NCBI GenBank assembly: GCA_033811195.1
Contig: JAPXOZ010000001.1
Span: 210,022-274,021 of the forward strand
Direction: 5' to 3'
Source: Cacconaster sp033811195
Lineage (GTDB): Bacteria; Bacteroidota; Bacteroidia; Bacteroidales; UBA932
DNA length: 64,000 bases
Under the pieces are notes generated by a model. It did no database searches. It was given only the letters and a program-made list of their open reading frames with translations, and was not told where the DNA came from. A program made the position numbers and the translations under genes. Positions 1 to 8,482 of the stretch are shown in pieces. How positions within the stretch are numbered: position 1 is the stretch's first letter; each line of letters opens with the position of its first letter.

Positions 1-1
1 A

Positions 2-310
2 AAACTGCCGGAAAATAATGGCATTGACATATCCACTTCTAAAAATGCGGAAGTGCTCTGCGTCTTTGATGGGGTTGTAAAGCAGATCATCATGATGCCG
101 GGCTACAACCAGTGTGTACTTGTCCAGCACGGCAGTTACTTTACATTCTACTGCAAACTCAAAAAAGTGAATGTCAAAAACGGAGACAAGGTGACTACAG
201 GAGAGCCGATCGGTATCCTCAACGAAGAAGGAAACACTTCGGAACTTCATTTTCAGATATGGAAAGGAACTACGAAACAGAACCCGACAGTCTGGTTAAG
301 ACCACGTTGA
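2..310 (+). CDS. M23-family peptidase / EnvC-like murein hydrolase activator, C-terminal fragment
   Basis: The reading frame is open from the left edge of the window, so only the last ~102 residues are present. They contain the beta-rich core of an M23 (LytM) domain: a 'GIDI' segment, 'V..VFDGVV', 'VLVQHGSYFTFYCKL', 'V..GDKVTTGEPIG' and a terminal 'SELHFQIWKG'. The family cleaves peptidoglycan cross-links or, when metal ligands are lost (EnvC/NlpD type), activates amidases. The usual HxH pair is reduced to a single His in the LHFQ motif, and Tyr/Phe occupy positions usually held by other ligands, so an activator role is more likely than catalysis. This is judged from a fragment only. It converges on uvrA with 7 nt between the stops. 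Confidence 0.8.
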   Translation, partial: KLPENNGIDISTSKNAEVLCVFDGVVKQIIMMPGYNQCVLVQHGSYFTFYCKLKKVNVKNGDKVTTGEPIGILNEEGNTSELHFQIWKGTTKQNPTVWLRPR

Positions 311-317
311 TAAAGGA

Positions 318-3137
318 TTATTTCACTCCAAGGACTTCACGAAGAAAACCACCTGTGTAAGAGGCTTTACAAGCAGCCACTTGCTCGGGAGTGCCTTCCG
401 CAATGATCTGACCTCCTGCCTTACCCCCTTCCGGACCTAGATCGATAAGGTAATCGACTGATTTGAGCACATCGAGATTGTGCTCGATGATTATTACTGT
501 ATTACCTTGATCTACCAGACGTCGTAGTACTTTGAGAAGCACTTTTATATCCTCAAAATGAAGTCCTGTCGTGGGCTCATCCAGAATGTAGAGTGTATTG
601 CCGGTATCTCTGCGTGCAAGCTCAGCAGAGAGTTTTAGACGTTGGCTCTCACCACCGCTGAGAGTGGTACTCTGTTGTCCGAGTTTAAGGTAACCGAGTC
701 CCACATCTTTGAGTGTGCGAAGCCTTTGTGATATGGAAGGTATAGCTTCAAAAAAATCAAAAGCCTGGGAAACGGTCATATTCAGGACATCATTTATGCT
801 CTTACCTTTGTATTTAACCGCAAGGGTATCCGGCTTATAACGAAGTCCGTTGCACTCCTCGCAGGTGACGTAGGCAGGAGGTAAGAAATTCATCTCTATC
901 ACCTGTACTCCGGCTCCTTTGCATACTTCACAGCGACCTCCCCTGACATTAAAAGAAAATCTGTTGGCCTTGAATCCCCTGATTTTTGCGTCGGGAGTCT
1001 CCCCGAATAATCTCCTTATGTCAGTAAACACATTTGTATAGGTAGCGGGGTTGCTGCGTGGTGAGCGTCCTATGGGTGCCTGATCTATCTCTATAATTTT
1101 ATCAATATTTTCTATTCCACGAATTGATTTGTAAGGCAGTACCTTATATTTGGATCTGTAGAAATGGCGGCTAAGAATAGGCATCAAAGTCTCGTTGATA
1201 AGCGAGGATTTGCCACTGCCACTTACTCCACTAATGCCTACAAAGAGGCCCAGGGGGAGATTAAGAGTGACATTTTTTAGATTATTGCCGCTGGCTCCCT
1301 CGAGAGTTATCTGTTTTCCATTGCCTTTGAGGCGAACCGAGGGAATCTCTATTGATTTACGTCTGAGGAGATAATCAATTGTAGGGCTTTGACAACCACT
1401 GGAAGCAATCTCTTCAGGAGGGCCGTTGTACAACAGCTCTCCACCCTTCTCTCCTGCACCGGGACCGAGATCTATCAGCCAATCTGCATTTTCCATCATC
1501 TGTTGGTCGTGTTCTACCACCATTACGGAATTCCCTTCATCGCGAAGTGCCTTTAGGGAATTGATGAGCTTGAGATTATCCCTCTGATGGAGACCGATAC
1601 TGGGCTCATCAAGAATATAGAGCACATTGACCAGTTTGGAACCGATCTGTGTGGCTAACCGTATGCGTTGGCTTTCCCCGCCGCTAAGTGAACGTGTGGT
1701 ACGATCAAGTGAAAGATAGTCAAGTCCTACTTCTTTGAGAAAACCTATTCTGTCTTTCAGTTCCTTGAGGATATCCTCAGCTATGAGCTGTTGCCTGGAG
1801 GAGAGTTTTTTATTGAGGCCGCAAACCCATTCATAAAGTGTATCAATCTCCATTTGGGTCACTTGGGTAATATTTTTACCATCTATACGGAAACAGAGCG
1901 ATTCGCTCTTGAGCCGCGTTCCGTTGCACACCGGACAAACCATTTCATCCACAAAGAGTTCTTTCTTATCCCAAACCCGATCGCTCTCCTCATCATTGTG
2001 ATATATCAGCGCTATAACTCCCTGAAAAGAGGACATTTCCATATTGGATCCTTTGCCTATCCTAAGGAGCTCGTCTGAACCATAAAGGATAAGATTTAAG
2101 GCATCTTCCGAAATGGCACTGATGGGGTCATGCAGCGAAAAGCCGTATTTAGAAGCAATAGCCTCCAAATATCTGAAAGTAGTATTGTCCCTCAACACTC
2201 CGATACTCTCAATACCTCCACCGGCGATAGATTTGGAGAGATCCGGAACTATCTTGCTGATATCAACGGTAGCAATGGTGCCCAATCCCTTGCAGTGTGG
2301 ACAGGCACCCTGCGGGGAATTGAAAGAAAAGGTGTGAGGAGCCGGTGTAGCAAAAGAGAGCCCGCTCTCAGGGCATATAAGATGGCGACTCAAGTGCTCG
2401 ATAGAATCATCTTCCAACCTTACAATTGCCAGAGAACCTTTGCCCTGATGTAGCGCCGTTAACACCGATTCTCTGATACGTTTGCGCTCCTCTTCACGGG
2501 GAATTAGTTTGTCCACCACTAGCTCTACAAAATGGACCTTATAGCGATCGAGTGGCTTGACATCGGAGAGCCATTGCATCTCTCCGTCGATGCGCACCTG
2601 GCTGTATCCTTTACGTATGAGTTGTTCAAAGAGTTCCTTGTAATGGCCTTTGCGTCCCTTTACGAGAGGCGCCAATAACAGAATTTTCTCTTCTTTGTGG
2701 TTTTCTATGATAAGATCGGTAATCTGCTCATCCGTATAGCGTATCATCTTTTTTCCGCTCTCCGGCGAAAATGCATCCGCTGCACGAGCATAGAGAAGAC
2801 GGAAGAAGTCATATATTTCGGTTATGGTGCCGACCGTCGAACGGGGATTGCGGCCGGTGGTCTTTTGCTCTATGGCAATTATGGGACTCAGACCTTTGAT
2901 ATCATCCACATCAGGCCTCTCGAGAATACCTATAAATTGCCGTGCATAAGCGGATAGAGTCTCCATATAGCGACGCTGTCCCTCCGCATAGATGGTATCA
3001 AATGCAAGGGAGGATTTACCACTACCGGAAAGTCCTGTCACTACTACGAGCCTGTTACGCGGAATTGACAGATCAATATTCTTGAGGTTGTGGACCCTCG
3101 CACCGGTAATTTCAATATAGTCGGTGCCTCCGCCCAT
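318..3137 (-). CDS. uvrA: Excinuclease ABC subunit A
   Basis: UvrA is the damage-sensing ATPase of nucleotide excision repair and loads UvrB. The 939-residue product has the full two-ABC-module layout: Walker A GLSGSGKS at residues 35-42, a second Walker A (GVSGSGKSS) in the C-terminal half, and two LSGGESQR signatures, each followed by an ILDEP Walker B. The second zinc module is seen as CEVCKG...CEECNG. The first zinc module is partly degenerate, with CPES followed by CPHC, so one Cys of the first pair is replaced; I believe this is usual in Bacteroidetes UvrA. The gene starts 4 nt after the stop of the MBL hydrolase gene and is probably co-transcribed with it from the promoter near 3810. 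Confidence 0.97.
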   Translation of the reverse strand: MGGGTDYIEITGARVHNLKNIDLSIPRNRLVVVTGLSGSGKSSLAFDTIYAEGQRRYMETLSAYARQFIGILERPDVDDIKGLSPIIAIEQKTTGRNPRSTVGTITEIYDFFRLLYARAADAFSPESGKKMIRYTDEQITDLIIENHKEEKILLLAPLVKGRKGHYKELFEQLIRKGYSQVRIDGEMQWLSDVKPLDRYKVHFVELVVDKLIPREEERKRIRESVLTALHQGKGSLAIVRLEDDSIEHLSRHLICPESGLSFATPAPHTFSFNSPQGACPHCKGLGTIATVDISKIVPDLSKSIAGGGIESIGVLRDNTTFRYLEAIASKYGFSLHDPISAISEDALNLILYGSDELLRIGKGSNMEMSSFQGVIALIYHNDEESDRVWDKKELFVDEMVCPVCNGTRLKSESLCFRIDGKNITQVTQMEIDTLYEWVCGLNKKLSSRQQLIAEDILKELKDRIGFLKEVGLDYLSLDRTTRSLSGGESQRIRLATQIGSKLVNVLYILDEPSIGLHQRDNLKLINSLKALRDEGNSVMVVEHDQQMMENADWLIDLGPGAGEKGGELLYNGPPEEIASSGCQSPTIDYLLRRKSIEIPSVRLKGNGKQITLEGASGNNLKNVTLNLPLGLFVGISGVSGSGKSSLINETLMPILSRHFYRSKYKVLPYKSIRGIENIDKIIEIDQAPIGRSPRSNPATYTNVFTDIRRLFGETPDAKIRGFKANRFSFNVRGGRCEVCKGAGVQVIEMNFLPPAYVTCEECNGLRYKPDTLAVKYKGKSINDVLNMTVSQAFDFFEAIPSISQRLRTLKDVGLGYLKLGQQSTTLSGGESQRLKLSAELARRDTGNTLYILDEPTTGLHFEDIKVLLKVLRRLVDQGNTVIIIEHNLDVLKSVDYLIDLGPEGGKAGGQIIAEGTPEQVAACKASYTGGFLREVLGVK

Positions 3138-3141
3138 AACA

Positions 3142-3780
3142 TTAACCGAGGAAGGGGTTTGTAGAGTATTCGTATCCTATGGTAGTTTCTGGACCATGGC
3201 CGGGCATTGCCCTTGTAGCGCTGTCCAGAGAGAGGAGCTTCTGAGTGATGCTCTCTATCAACTGATCATAGTTGCCTCCGGGAAGATCTGTGCGCCCGAT
3301 GCTCCCTGCAAAAAGTGTATCACCACAAAAGAGGAGTTTTTGTTTTTTATAATGAAAACAAACAGAGCCCTGGGTATGACCGGGTGTATGGAGAACTTTG
3401 AATTTGGTTGTACCGAATTCTATAGTGGAGTTATCAGAGATATTGAGCATCTCGCAGGTTATGGGCTTCATATTAAAACCAAAATAACTGCACGACTCAT
3501 GGGCCGAAAGGGCAAAATTGCGATCACTGGGATGGATATAAGCCTTGAGATCCCATTTGTCGGCAACGCCTTGCACACCCATTACATGATCAAAATGGCC
3601 ATGGGTAAGGAGGATTTTGACAGGAGTGAGGGAGTTTTCTTCAACAAACTTCTCCAAGCGTCCCAATTCATTATCATCCTTGCATCCCGGATCTACAATC
3701 ACACACTCGCGGGTGTCATCCCAAATAAGATAGCATCCCACTCTCAATTCATTAAAATAGAAACATTTATAATTGACCAT
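3142..3780 (-). CDS. MBL-fold metallo-hydrolase (glyoxalase II-like)
   Basis: This 212-residue protein has the metallo-beta-lactamase fold signature. THGHFDH (H60, H62, D64, H65) forms the dinuclear metal site, with a further His in HTPGHTQGS and Asp in FCGDTLF, and a late GHGPETT motif. The length and motif spacing match the glyoxalase II-like hydroxyacylglutathione hydrolase/GloB group widespread in bacteria. The true substrate cannot be read from the sequence. It is the first gene of a two-gene unit with uvrA. A TAnnTTTG box on the minus strand at 3806-3813 lies 26 nt upstream of the start and back-to-back with the promoter of the kinase gene. Confidence 0.93.
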   Translation of the reverse strand: MVNYKCFYFNELRVGCYLIWDDTRECVIVDPGCKDDNELGRLEKFVEENSLTPVKILLTHGHFDHVMGVQGVADKWDLKAYIHPSDRNFALSAHESCSYFGFNMKPITCEMLNISDNSTIEFGTTKFKVLHTPGHTQGSVCFHYKKQKLLFCGDTLFAGSIGRTDLPGGNYDQLIESITQKLLSLDSATRAMPGHGPETTIGYEYSTNPFLG

Positions 3781-3805
3781 AATAAGAGATTTGTACGAAT
3801 AATTG

Positions 3806-3813
3806 CAAAAATA
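3806..3813 (-). promoter_or_regulatory. -7 box TATTTTTG of the MBL hydrolase-uvrA unit
   Basis: On the minus strand this matches the Bacteroidetes -7 consensus TAnnTTTG. A TTGAC-like element sits about 22 nt upstream (plus-strand positions 3835-3840), acceptable as a -33 box. It overlaps a divergent promoter on the plus strand. Confidence 0.6.
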
Positions 3814-3827
3814 CGAAAAAGAGTTTG

Positions 3828-3835
3828 TATTTTTG
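3828..3835 (+). promoter_or_regulatory. -7 box TATTTTTG of the deoxynucleoside kinase gene
   Basis: This matches TAnnTTTG on the plus strand, 26 nt before the ATG at 3862. A TTG trinucleotide at 3803-3805 has suitable -33 spacing. The divergent box at 3806-3813 makes this a compact bidirectional promoter. Confidence 0.55.
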
Positions 3836-3861
3836 TCAATAACGCAATTTTATCAGGAGCT

Positions 3862-4476
3862 ATGCACATCGCTATCGCAGGAAATATCGGAAGTGGCAAG
3901 ACTACACTCACCAGGATGCTTGCCGAACACTATGGCTGGACTCCAAAGTACGAGTCCGTGGATTATAATCCCTACCTTGTGGATTTCTATAACGATATGG
4001 AACGCTGGTCGTTCAACATCCAAATTTATTTTCTCAACAAAAGATTTCTTGATGTTGTAGAGATCAGCAAGTCCGAAGATGTGATTGTGCAGGACCGTAG
4101 CATTTATGAGGATGCCTGTATTTTTGCTCCCAATCTCCATTCAATGGGGCTCATGGCTACCCGCGACTACGAAAATTATGCCTCCCTCTTTTCGCTTATG
4201 GTATCGCTTGTTAAAGCTCCCGACCTGTTGATTTATCTCCGCTCAAGCATTCCCAATCTGGTTAATAATATCCAGAAACGCGGACGCGAGTACGAAAGCA
4301 GTATTCGCCTTGACTATCTCAAAGGCCTTAATGAACGCTATGAGAAGTGGATTAACGGATATAAAGACGGAAATCTCCTGATAATTGACGTGGATAACCT
4401 CAATTTTCAGGAGAATCCTATTCATTTCCGCACCATTACCGACAGGATTGATGCGCAGTTACATGGTTTGTTCTAA
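3862..4476 (+). CDS. Deoxynucleoside kinase (dAK/dGK family)
   Basis: The 204-residue product phosphorylates deoxynucleosides in the salvage pathway. It has an N-terminal P-loop GNIGSGKT (residues 7-14), a catalytic Glu at residue 31 (YESVDYNPYL), a DRS motif at 78-80 (VIVQDRSIYED) and the arginine-rich lid 'NIQKRGREYE'. The fold is that of the human dCK/dGK and Lactobacillus dAK family. The start was chosen at ATG 3862 (AGGAGC just upstream). The reading frame stays open far upstream, but that extension is antisense to the MBL gene and lacks family similarity. The stop overlaps the symporter stop by 4 nt, tail to tail. Confidence 0.92.
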   Translation: MHIAIAGNIGSGKTTLTRMLAEHYGWTPKYESVDYNPYLVDFYNDMERWSFNIQIYFLNKRFLDVVEISKSEDVIVQDRSIYEDACIFAPNLHSMGLMATRDYENYASLFSLMVSLVKAPDLLIYLRSSIPNLVNNIQKRGREYESSIRLDYLKGLNERYEKWINGYKDGNLLIIDVDNLNFQENPIHFRTITDRIDAQLHGLF

Positions 4477-5744
4477 ATCGTAAGTTCTTCGCCTTCGCTT
4501 CTGGCAACTATTACGGCACCACATGTGTCGCCATAGGTGTTGATCATTGTACGAGGCATGTCACAGAGTTGCTCAACAGCCAACACAAGCCCGATACCCT
4601 CAAGAGGCAGACCAACTACATTGAGTACGATGGTAAGCATAACTAATCCCGCCATGGGAATACCGGCGGCACCGATAGCAGCCATTAAAGAGGTAAAGAC
4701 CAGGATGACCTGCTGCATTATTGTCAGTTCTATGCCATAGGCTTGTGCAATAAATATGGCTGCTACACACTCGTAGAGAGCGGTACCGTTCATATTGACG
4801 GTGGATCCCAGAGGAAGGGCGAAACTGGCTATTTTGCTCGAAACACCGCACTCCTGCGTTTGCTTGATATTGAAAGGCAGGGCCGCCCCTGAGGAACAGG
4901 TAGAAAATGCCGTCAAAAGAGCTGTTGATACTTTGGAAATATGCTTCCAGGGATTTACCTTGCCGAGTATCCTGACAAGTGCAGGCAGTACGATTCCACC
5001 ATGAAGAAGCAGCCCTCCCCAAACAATGAGAACGAATATTCCCAGACTGCCTGCAATATCGAGCAGGGCTTTTGTGTCTCCTGCCTGTTTACCCACCACA
5101 TTGGCCACAATAGCAAAAACTCCGTAAGGGGCAAGCTTGATGATAAAGAGTGTAATCTTCATTATCACATCGTAGATTGCCTGCAGGATATCCTTTAGCG
5201 TAGTCTGCTGTTTCTGGTCCACCATAGTGATAAAAAAACCAAAAACTATGGCAAAAAAGATGATGGCAAGTAGATTTCCCGTGCTCAATGCTTCAAATAT
5301 GTTTGCCGGCACTATGTTTACAATCTGATCGATGAATGAAACCTGGGTACCTGCCAGTTCAGTAACATTCTCGGTAAGTTTGAGATCGGCTCCAACTCCT
5401 GGTTTAACAAGATTTACCAAAAACAATCCGATAGTTGCTGCAATCAGTGTAGTTACTATGTAAAATACGAATGTTTTGCCTGCAATACGTCCAAGGGACT
5501 TGGAATCTCCCATTCCGGCCACGCCCAGTGCAATGGATGAAAAGATCAGAGGAATTACAATCATATTCAGGCCCCTGAGGAACATGTCTCCTGCCCATTT
5601 AATATAGGGAGACCATTTTTCGTAAGGGATGAATTTGGTCATCACGATACCGAAAATGACACCGAGACCAATACCGATGAGAATCTGCCAGTGAATAGCC
5701 AGTTTCTTACGGGTTTTCTTTTCAGTAGAAGTGCTTTTTGTCAT
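4473..5744 (-). CDS. Dicarboxylate/amino acid:cation symporter (DAACS family)
   Basis: This 423-residue integral membrane protein carries out Na+ or H+ coupled uptake of dicarboxylates, glutamate or aspartate. The family hallmarks are visible: the serine-rich re-entrant loop 'AFSTCSSGAALPF', 'GSTVNMNGTALYE' (NMDGT-type cation site, here NMNGT), a second re-entrant loop 'AAIGAAGIPMAG', and the final helix with 'CDMPRTMINTYGDTCGAVIVAR'. In the last motif the Asp/Arg positions determine substrate type. About eight hydrophobic helices are present. It starts 16 nt after the malQ stop on the same strand, so the two are probably co-transcribed, although there is no obvious metabolic link. Confidence 0.93.
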   Translation of the reverse strand: MTKSTSTEKKTRKKLAIHWQILIGIGLGVIFGIVMTKFIPYEKWSPYIKWAGDMFLRGLNMIVIPLIFSSIALGVAGMGDSKSLGRIAGKTFVFYIVTTLIAATIGLFLVNLVKPGVGADLKLTENVTELAGTQVSFIDQIVNIVPANIFEALSTGNLLAIIFFAIVFGFFITMVDQKQQTTLKDILQAIYDVIMKITLFIIKLAPYGVFAIVANVVGKQAGDTKALLDIAGSLGIFVLIVWGGLLLHGGIVLPALVRILGKVNPWKHISKVSTALLTAFSTCSSGAALPFNIKQTQECGVSSKIASFALPLGSTVNMNGTALYECVAAIFIAQAYGIELTIMQQVILVFTSLMAAIGAAGIPMAGLVMLTIVLNVVGLPLEGIGLVLAVEQLCDMPRTMINTYGDTCGAVIVARSEGEELTI

Positions 5745-5760
5745 AGTTGTGTGTTATAGA

Positions 5761-8373
5761 TTATCTTTCAGAGCGACCGCTTAGGATCACCTTATGTGCA
5801 ATATGTGAGTTGAATTGTGATTTGGCGAAAAGTTCCTCAAGTGTAATATGCATCCTGTACCTCCAGTAGTGTTTGGGGTTGGAGGGGATATTGATGCGCT
5901 CACTTTCCGGATCCTCTACACGTAGGGTGTCGTCCAGGGAGAACCAATCCTGAAGCGGCAGTATGGTTAGCATGGCCGGAGAGCGGAGATGACTCTCCAC
6001 TATATCTTCGCAATGATGGCTGGGGCAATCTTCACCATACCTTTCAACCCACCAACCACGGAGTGTGCTGGTATCGTGTGTACCGGTAGCACATACAGAG
6101 AGATAGGGATAGTGCGCAGGATTGCCAAGAACAACACCCACTTCCTTAGGCATTCTCTGTATTTCGAGTGTTAGTATCTTGAGCTGCTCGAGCACAGGCG
6201 GTACGCAAGCAGGTATCATACCGAGATCCTCAGCGCAAGTGAGCATATTAGTGGCAGTAATCAACTGAGGCAGTCGGCGCATTGCCGCATCTTGCCAAAA
6301 TTCGTTGTGCCTTGTATAGAAAAACTCATCATAAAGCCGGTTGAATGCCGATTTTTCCTCTTCAGAGAGCGCCTTGTAACTATAAGTATATTGGGCGGAT
6401 ATTCTCGGATGGAAGCATCCGAAATTGTTAGGATCTTTCACAAAGAGCACTTCTCCTGCAAGTGCCATTATGCCATCCTTGAGATCATTATCCTCTTTGC
6501 CATCAAACCAGGCCTCAATAAGTTTCTGGTTGGAAAATTCAGGCTTGAGAGTAAACACATCCAACTCATTTGAATCAAGGAAGGTCTCCTGTACCATCTG
6601 ACATCTCTCCCCGAACATTTCGCGAAGCATATAATATCGGATATAGGGGGTAGCATGACGGTCATACCTGAAATCAAAACCACGCGACATCATATCCTCA
6701 TAGGAATAGGGCATGGCGGGATTAAAATGTCCCATAAGGCCGAGCACCTGATCGGAAGGCACCTCCCAGATCCTGAAAAATCCAAGAACATGGTCAATGC
6801 GGTATGCATCGAAATATTCCGCCATCTTGGCGAAACGTCTCTTCCACCAACTGTAACCATCTTCGGCCATCCTGGCCCAATTATAGGTCGGAAAGCCCCA
6901 GTTCTGACCTTTGACTGAAAAGTCATCAGGTGGAGCACCCGCTTGTGCATCCATATTGAAATAATGCGGTTCACTCCAGGCCTCCACGCTTTGGGGGGTG
7001 ATACCTATCGGAATATCACCTTTTATAGCAATTCCTCTGGAATGGGCATAGTCACGGGCATCCAGCATTTGGAGATGAAGATGGTACTGTAGATATACAT
7101 AGTATCTCATTTCCCGGCCGGAACGCACATTTTTCCAAAGTGTATTCACCTTCTTCCGGTCATAAACAGAGTATTTTGCCCAACGGGAAAAGTCAGCTGT
7201 ACCATATTTATCCCTCAGAACACAGAAGGCCGCATAAGGAAGAAGCCATGCGCTATTAGCCTCAAAAAAGTCCTTGAACCCGGGTTTCTCCATAAATGCA
7301 CCGCCATCCTGCTCGAAAAGTGTACGGCACCAGGCATCCTTTAGGCGCAGCACCCTTTCATAATCGAGACTCTCGAGGGCATTGAGAGACTTTCGTTCAG
7401 ACTCGAACTTCTTTGTCTTGACTGTATCTTCCACCTTTCCAAGGAGAGAGGGATTGATATAGATCGGATGCAAGGCCATTATAGAAATTCCCGAATAGGG
7501 ATAGGAATCAGTCCAGGTGCCGGTAGACCAGGTGTCATTTATCGGTAGAAGCTGAATAATTCTCTGCTGTGTAATGGTGGCCCAATCCACCAATTTTCTA
7601 ATATCGGTAAAATCACCTATTCCATAGCCATCTTCACTTCGCAACGAAAATATAGGAACCGCTACTCCGGCAAAACGGGGAGTCCTCGGCGGGAAAGTAG
7701 TCACACCGCATTCATAACGAATAGAATCGCCCTTTGCAAGAACAGGAACCTCCAGAGTTCTATTATCACAAGTTTCCCAGATGCAGGCGGACTCTCCGAT
7801 GAGCTTAATAAATTTAAACCTCACCACTTCAGGCAGAAGTGACGCATCCAAGGCTACCTCCCACCTGCATCCGGAGATGGGACGCATAGGCAGAGCTTTA
7901 AGCGGATTCCAGTTTCCGAGAGCATCGCACTCACCACAAATGGAGATTGAGTCGTCTGATTGAACCAGAGGCGCAGTCACTCTTATAACGAGCTCCTTGG
8001 CATAATCTGACTCTACCGGAGCCTTTAGACTCTCCCTCCTATAAAAGACATTTGCAAAAGGAGCAGAAAGAAAAGCAGAATGGTCGCTGCTCCCCTGCCA
8101 CATATCATGCAGTGTAATATTACCGGAGCGTGTGTCGGTTGAAATATTTCTAGGCTCACCCACCTCAACCAAAATACCTGAAGGACTCTTAAGTATATAT
8201 TTATATGAAAAAATGCCCGAAGGGTTTCTAATCTCGGCTTTCCAGTTTCCCCCATCCGAGTAATTCATCGGAAGGGCACGGGAATAATCCCACTCACCGA
8301 GCTCAGGGAGTGACCCCGCAACAAATAATTGCTGACCAAAACGGGTCTTGTATTCAATATTGAAACTGATCAC
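5761..8373 (-). CDS. malQ: 4-alpha-glucanotransferase with two N-terminal starch-binding domains
   Basis: This GH77 amylomaltase/disproportionating enzyme rearranges alpha-1,4-glucans in glycogen and maltodextrin metabolism. The 870-residue length includes two N-terminal CBM20-like modules, roughly residues 1-110 (GSLPELGEWDYSRALPM) and 120-245 (CDALGNWNPLKALPM), followed by the GH77 barrel. In the barrel the nucleophile region 'YFDAYRIDHVLGFFRIWEVP', 'VQETFLDSNE' and 'CAEDLGMIP', and 'GTHDTSTLRGWW', give the catalytic Asp/Glu/Asp set. The CBM20-CBM20-GH77 order is the type common in Bacteroidetes and plants (DPE2-like). A TAnnTTTG box at 8400-8407 lies 27 nt upstream. Confidence 0.95.
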   Translation of the reverse strand: MISFNIEYKTRFGQQLFVAGSLPELGEWDYSRALPMNYSDGGNWKAEIRNPSGIFSYKYILKSPSGILVEVGEPRNISTDTRSGNITLHDMWQGSSDHSAFLSAPFANVFYRRESLKAPVESDYAKELVIRVTAPLVQSDDSISICGECDALGNWNPLKALPMRPISGCRWEVALDASLLPEVVRFKFIKLIGESACIWETCDNRTLEVPVLAKGDSIRYECGVTTFPPRTPRFAGVAVPIFSLRSEDGYGIGDFTDIRKLVDWATITQQRIIQLLPINDTWSTGTWTDSYPYSGISIMALHPIYINPSLLGKVEDTVKTKKFESERKSLNALESLDYERVLRLKDAWCRTLFEQDGGAFMEKPGFKDFFEANSAWLLPYAAFCVLRDKYGTADFSRWAKYSVYDRKKVNTLWKNVRSGREMRYYVYLQYHLHLQMLDARDYAHSRGIAIKGDIPIGITPQSVEAWSEPHYFNMDAQAGAPPDDFSVKGQNWGFPTYNWARMAEDGYSWWKRRFAKMAEYFDAYRIDHVLGFFRIWEVPSDQVLGLMGHFNPAMPYSYEDMMSRGFDFRYDRHATPYIRYYMLREMFGERCQMVQETFLDSNELDVFTLKPEFSNQKLIEAWFDGKEDNDLKDGIMALAGEVLFVKDPNNFGCFHPRISAQYTYSYKALSEEEKSAFNRLYDEFFYTRHNEFWQDAAMRRLPQLITATNMLTCAEDLGMIPACVPPVLEQLKILTLEIQRMPKEVGVVLGNPAHYPYLSVCATGTHDTSTLRGWWVERYGEDCPSHHCEDIVESHLRSPAMLTILPLQDWFSLDDTLRVEDPESERINIPSNPKHYWRYRMHITLEELFAKSQFNSHIAHKVILSGRSER

Positions 8374-8399
8374 TGTTTTTGAGGTTTTAAGTTTGCTCG

Positions 8400-8407
8400 C
8401 AAAAATA
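8400..8407 (-). promoter_or_regulatory. -7 box TATTTTTG of malQ-symporter
   Basis: This is a minus-strand match to TAnnTTTG, 27 nt before the malQ start codon, in an AT-rich 110-bp spacer shared with the divergent radA gene. Confidence 0.55.
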
Positions 8408-8470
8408 GGAAAAATATAACTATTCCATAAGATAATCTTCAGGTATGTTCAAGATTTTTTAGTGATTTGT

Positions 8471-8478
8471 TATCTTTG
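8471..8478 (+). promoter_or_regulatory. -7 box TATCTTTG of radA, only 4 nt before the ATG
   Basis: This is an exact TAnnTTTG match. The start codon follows at 8483, so a transcript starting the usual ~7 nt downstream would be leaderless or nearly so. No Shine-Dalgarno-like sequence precedes the ATG. Confidence 0.5.
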
Positions 8479-8482
8479 CATC

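Noticed and set aside
3124..3861. N-terminal extension of the deoxynucleoside kinase reading frame
   Set aside because: The frame is open but runs antisense to the conserved MBL hydrolase gene, has no similarity to the kinase family, and the P-loop protein has a proper start with AGGAGC at 3862.
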